The notes beneath the pieces were generated by a model. The model was not told the DNA's origin, ran no database searches, and worked only from the letters and a program-made list of their open reading frames with translations. DNA of 6,249 nucleotides, taken from assembly GCA_021815655.1 (NCBI GenBank), contig JAKAGJ010000148.1:1-6249 (forward strand), in the 5' to 3' direction. Origin of the DNA: Deltaproteobacteria bacterium. Its GTDB lineage: Bacteria; Desulfobacterota; Desulfarculia; Desulfarculales; Desulfarculaceae. Made by a program: the position numbers and the translations under genes. Positions within the stretch are counted from its first letter, which is position 1, and each line of letters starts with the position of its first letter. Shown piece by piece: positions 5,634 to 6,249 of the stretch.

Positions 5634-5667
5634 CCCAGCCCCACAAAGGCGGACGGCCTCGGTTTTT
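5626..5667 (+). terminator. Riboswitch-controlled intrinsic terminator
   Basis: GGCCGTCC (5628-5635) pairs perfectly with GGACGGCC (5651-5658) over a 15-base loop. CC 5626-5627 can add two pairs with GG 5661-5662 around a two-base bulge. Five T follow at 5663-5667. It is the expression platform: with TPP bound, P1 sequesters 5590-5596, this stem forms and transcription stops before thiD. Confidence 0.85.
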
Positions 5668-5685
5668 CCGGGCCGGCCCAGCAGC

Positions 5686-5692
5686 AGGGAGG
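5686..5692 (+). promoter_or_regulatory. Ribosome binding site of thiD
   Basis: AGGGAGG ends 5 bases before GTG 5698. It picks that codon over the in-frame GTG at 5713 and ATG at 5716, and lies 18 bases after the terminator T run. Confidence 0.8.
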
Positions 5693-5697
5693 CCAGG

Positions 5698-6249
5698 GTG
5701 GCGTCAGCCCGCGTGATGGTCATCGCCGGCTCAGACTCCGGAGGCGGGGCGGGCGTGCAGGCCGACCTTTTGGCCGTGGCCGCCCTGGGGGGCCGGGCCA
5801 GCACCGTGGTCACGGCGCTCACCGCCCAGAACAGCCTGGGCGTGACCGGGGTGTGGCCTGTGCCCCTGGAGTTCGTGGCCGCCCAGTTCCGGGCCGTGGC
5901 CGGCGATATCGGCCTGGACGCGGTCAAGACCGGCATGCTGCCCACGGCGGCCCATGTGGATTTGGTGGCCGAGCTCTTGGCCGAGTTGCCGTCCCGCTTG
6001 GGCGCGCCCCTGGTGGTGGACCCGGTGCTGGCCGCCAGCACCGGCCAGGGCCTCATGGAGCCGGCGGCGCTGGCGGCCCTGCGCGCGCGCCTGTTGCCCC
6101 TGGCCAGCCTGGTCACCCCCAACCTGGCCGAGGCCCAGGCGCTGACCGGGCTCACGGTGCGCGAGCCAGCGGACATGGCCGCGGCCGCCCGCGCCCTGGT
6201 GGAGATGGGGGCTGGAGCCGCCCTGGTCAAGGGCGGGCACCTGGCGGGC
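5698..6249 (+). CDS. thiD: Hydroxymethylpyrimidine/phosphomethylpyrimidine kinase (partial, 3' end outside window)
   Basis: 184 codons are present and the frame is still open at the window edge; family members have about 265-270 residues. ThiD phosphorylates HMP and then HMP-phosphate in the cytoplasm, giving the pyrimidine half of thiamine. Visible features are VIAGSDSGGGAGVQAD (8-23), TALTAQNS (39-46) with pyrimidine-contacting Q44, KTGML (77-81) with M80, VVDPV (106-110), TPNLAEA (140-146) and the KGGH motif (178-181). With GTG 5698 as codon 1, the Gln and Met fall at the same numbers as in the Salmonella enzyme as I recall it, and AGGGAGG stands 5 bases upstream; both support this start. 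The gene follows a TPP riboswitch and terminator, so expression should fall when TPP is ample. Whether the missing part carries a fusion (for example to ThiE or a ThiN domain) cannot be seen. Confidence 0.96.
   Translation, partial: MASARVMVIAGSDSGGGAGVQADLLAVAALGGRASTVVTALTAQNSLGVTGVWPVPLEFVAAQFRAVAGDIGLDAVKTGMLPTAAHVDLVAELLAELPSRLGAPLVVDPVLAASTGQGLMEPAALAALRARLLPLASLVTPNLAEAQALTGLTVREPADMAAAARALVEMGAGAALVKGGHLAG

Noticed and set aside
5385..6230. A 281-codon minus-strand open frame across the riboswitch and thiD
   Set aside because: It runs through the conserved TPP aptamer and opposite the thiD coding sequence. The translation is Ala/Arg/Ser-rich with no motif, so it is a shadow.
1..6249. 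CRISPR arrays, tRNA or rRNA genes, insertion sequences, phage or toxin-antitoxin genes
   Set aside because: No direct-repeat array, cloverleaf, transposase motif or small gene pair of that kind was seen. Apart from the 430-base regulatory gap, the window is filled by ordinary chromosomal genes.

Overview
The window is GC-rich chromosomal DNA from a Gram-negative (double-membrane) bacterium. The evidence is an inner-membrane lipid-transport ABC system of the Mla/MCE type, a small BamE/SmpA-like lipoprotein, and an MCE protein whose C-terminal beta-rich region resembles those I know from Geobacter-like Desulfobacterota (deltaproteobacteria). The phylum assignment is an inference from gene style, not a measured placement.

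Layout: bases 29-5266 hold six genes, all on the minus strand and separated by only about 21-57 bases. In transcription order they are mlaE-type permease, mlaF-type ATPase, an mlaD/MCE protein with a beta-rich tail, a UspA-family universal stress protein, an XdhC/CoxI-family molybdenum-hydroxylase maturation protein, and a BamE/SmpA-like lipoprotein. A strong promoter candidate for this run (TTGACG, 17 bp, TATAGT, minus strand) lies at 5400-5428. A weaker internal one sits just before mlaD. No intrinsic terminator is visible between the genes or in the 28 bases after the last one.

Bases 5267-5697 are non-coding but dense with regulatory signals. Back to back with the mla promoter is a plus-strand promoter (TTGACG, 17 bp, TAGGTT with an extended -10). 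It feeds a complete TPP riboswitch (5497-5596), an antiterminator (5589-5633) and an intrinsic terminator (5626-5667). These pair in mutually exclusive ways, so the logic can be read from the sequence: bound TPP stabilises P1, releases the terminator stem and stops transcription. The gene under control is thiD (HMP/HMP-P kinase), which starts at GTG 5698 and runs off the right end.

Functionally, the left side concerns envelope lipid homeostasis plus two genes of no obvious relation (usp, xdhC), and the right side is thiamine biosynthesis with feedback control. I did not find a clearly new system. The points most worth a second look are the single-chain MCE plus beta-barrel-like protein in a locus with no MlaB or MlaC, its duplicated helical repeat, and the compact divergent regulatory region.
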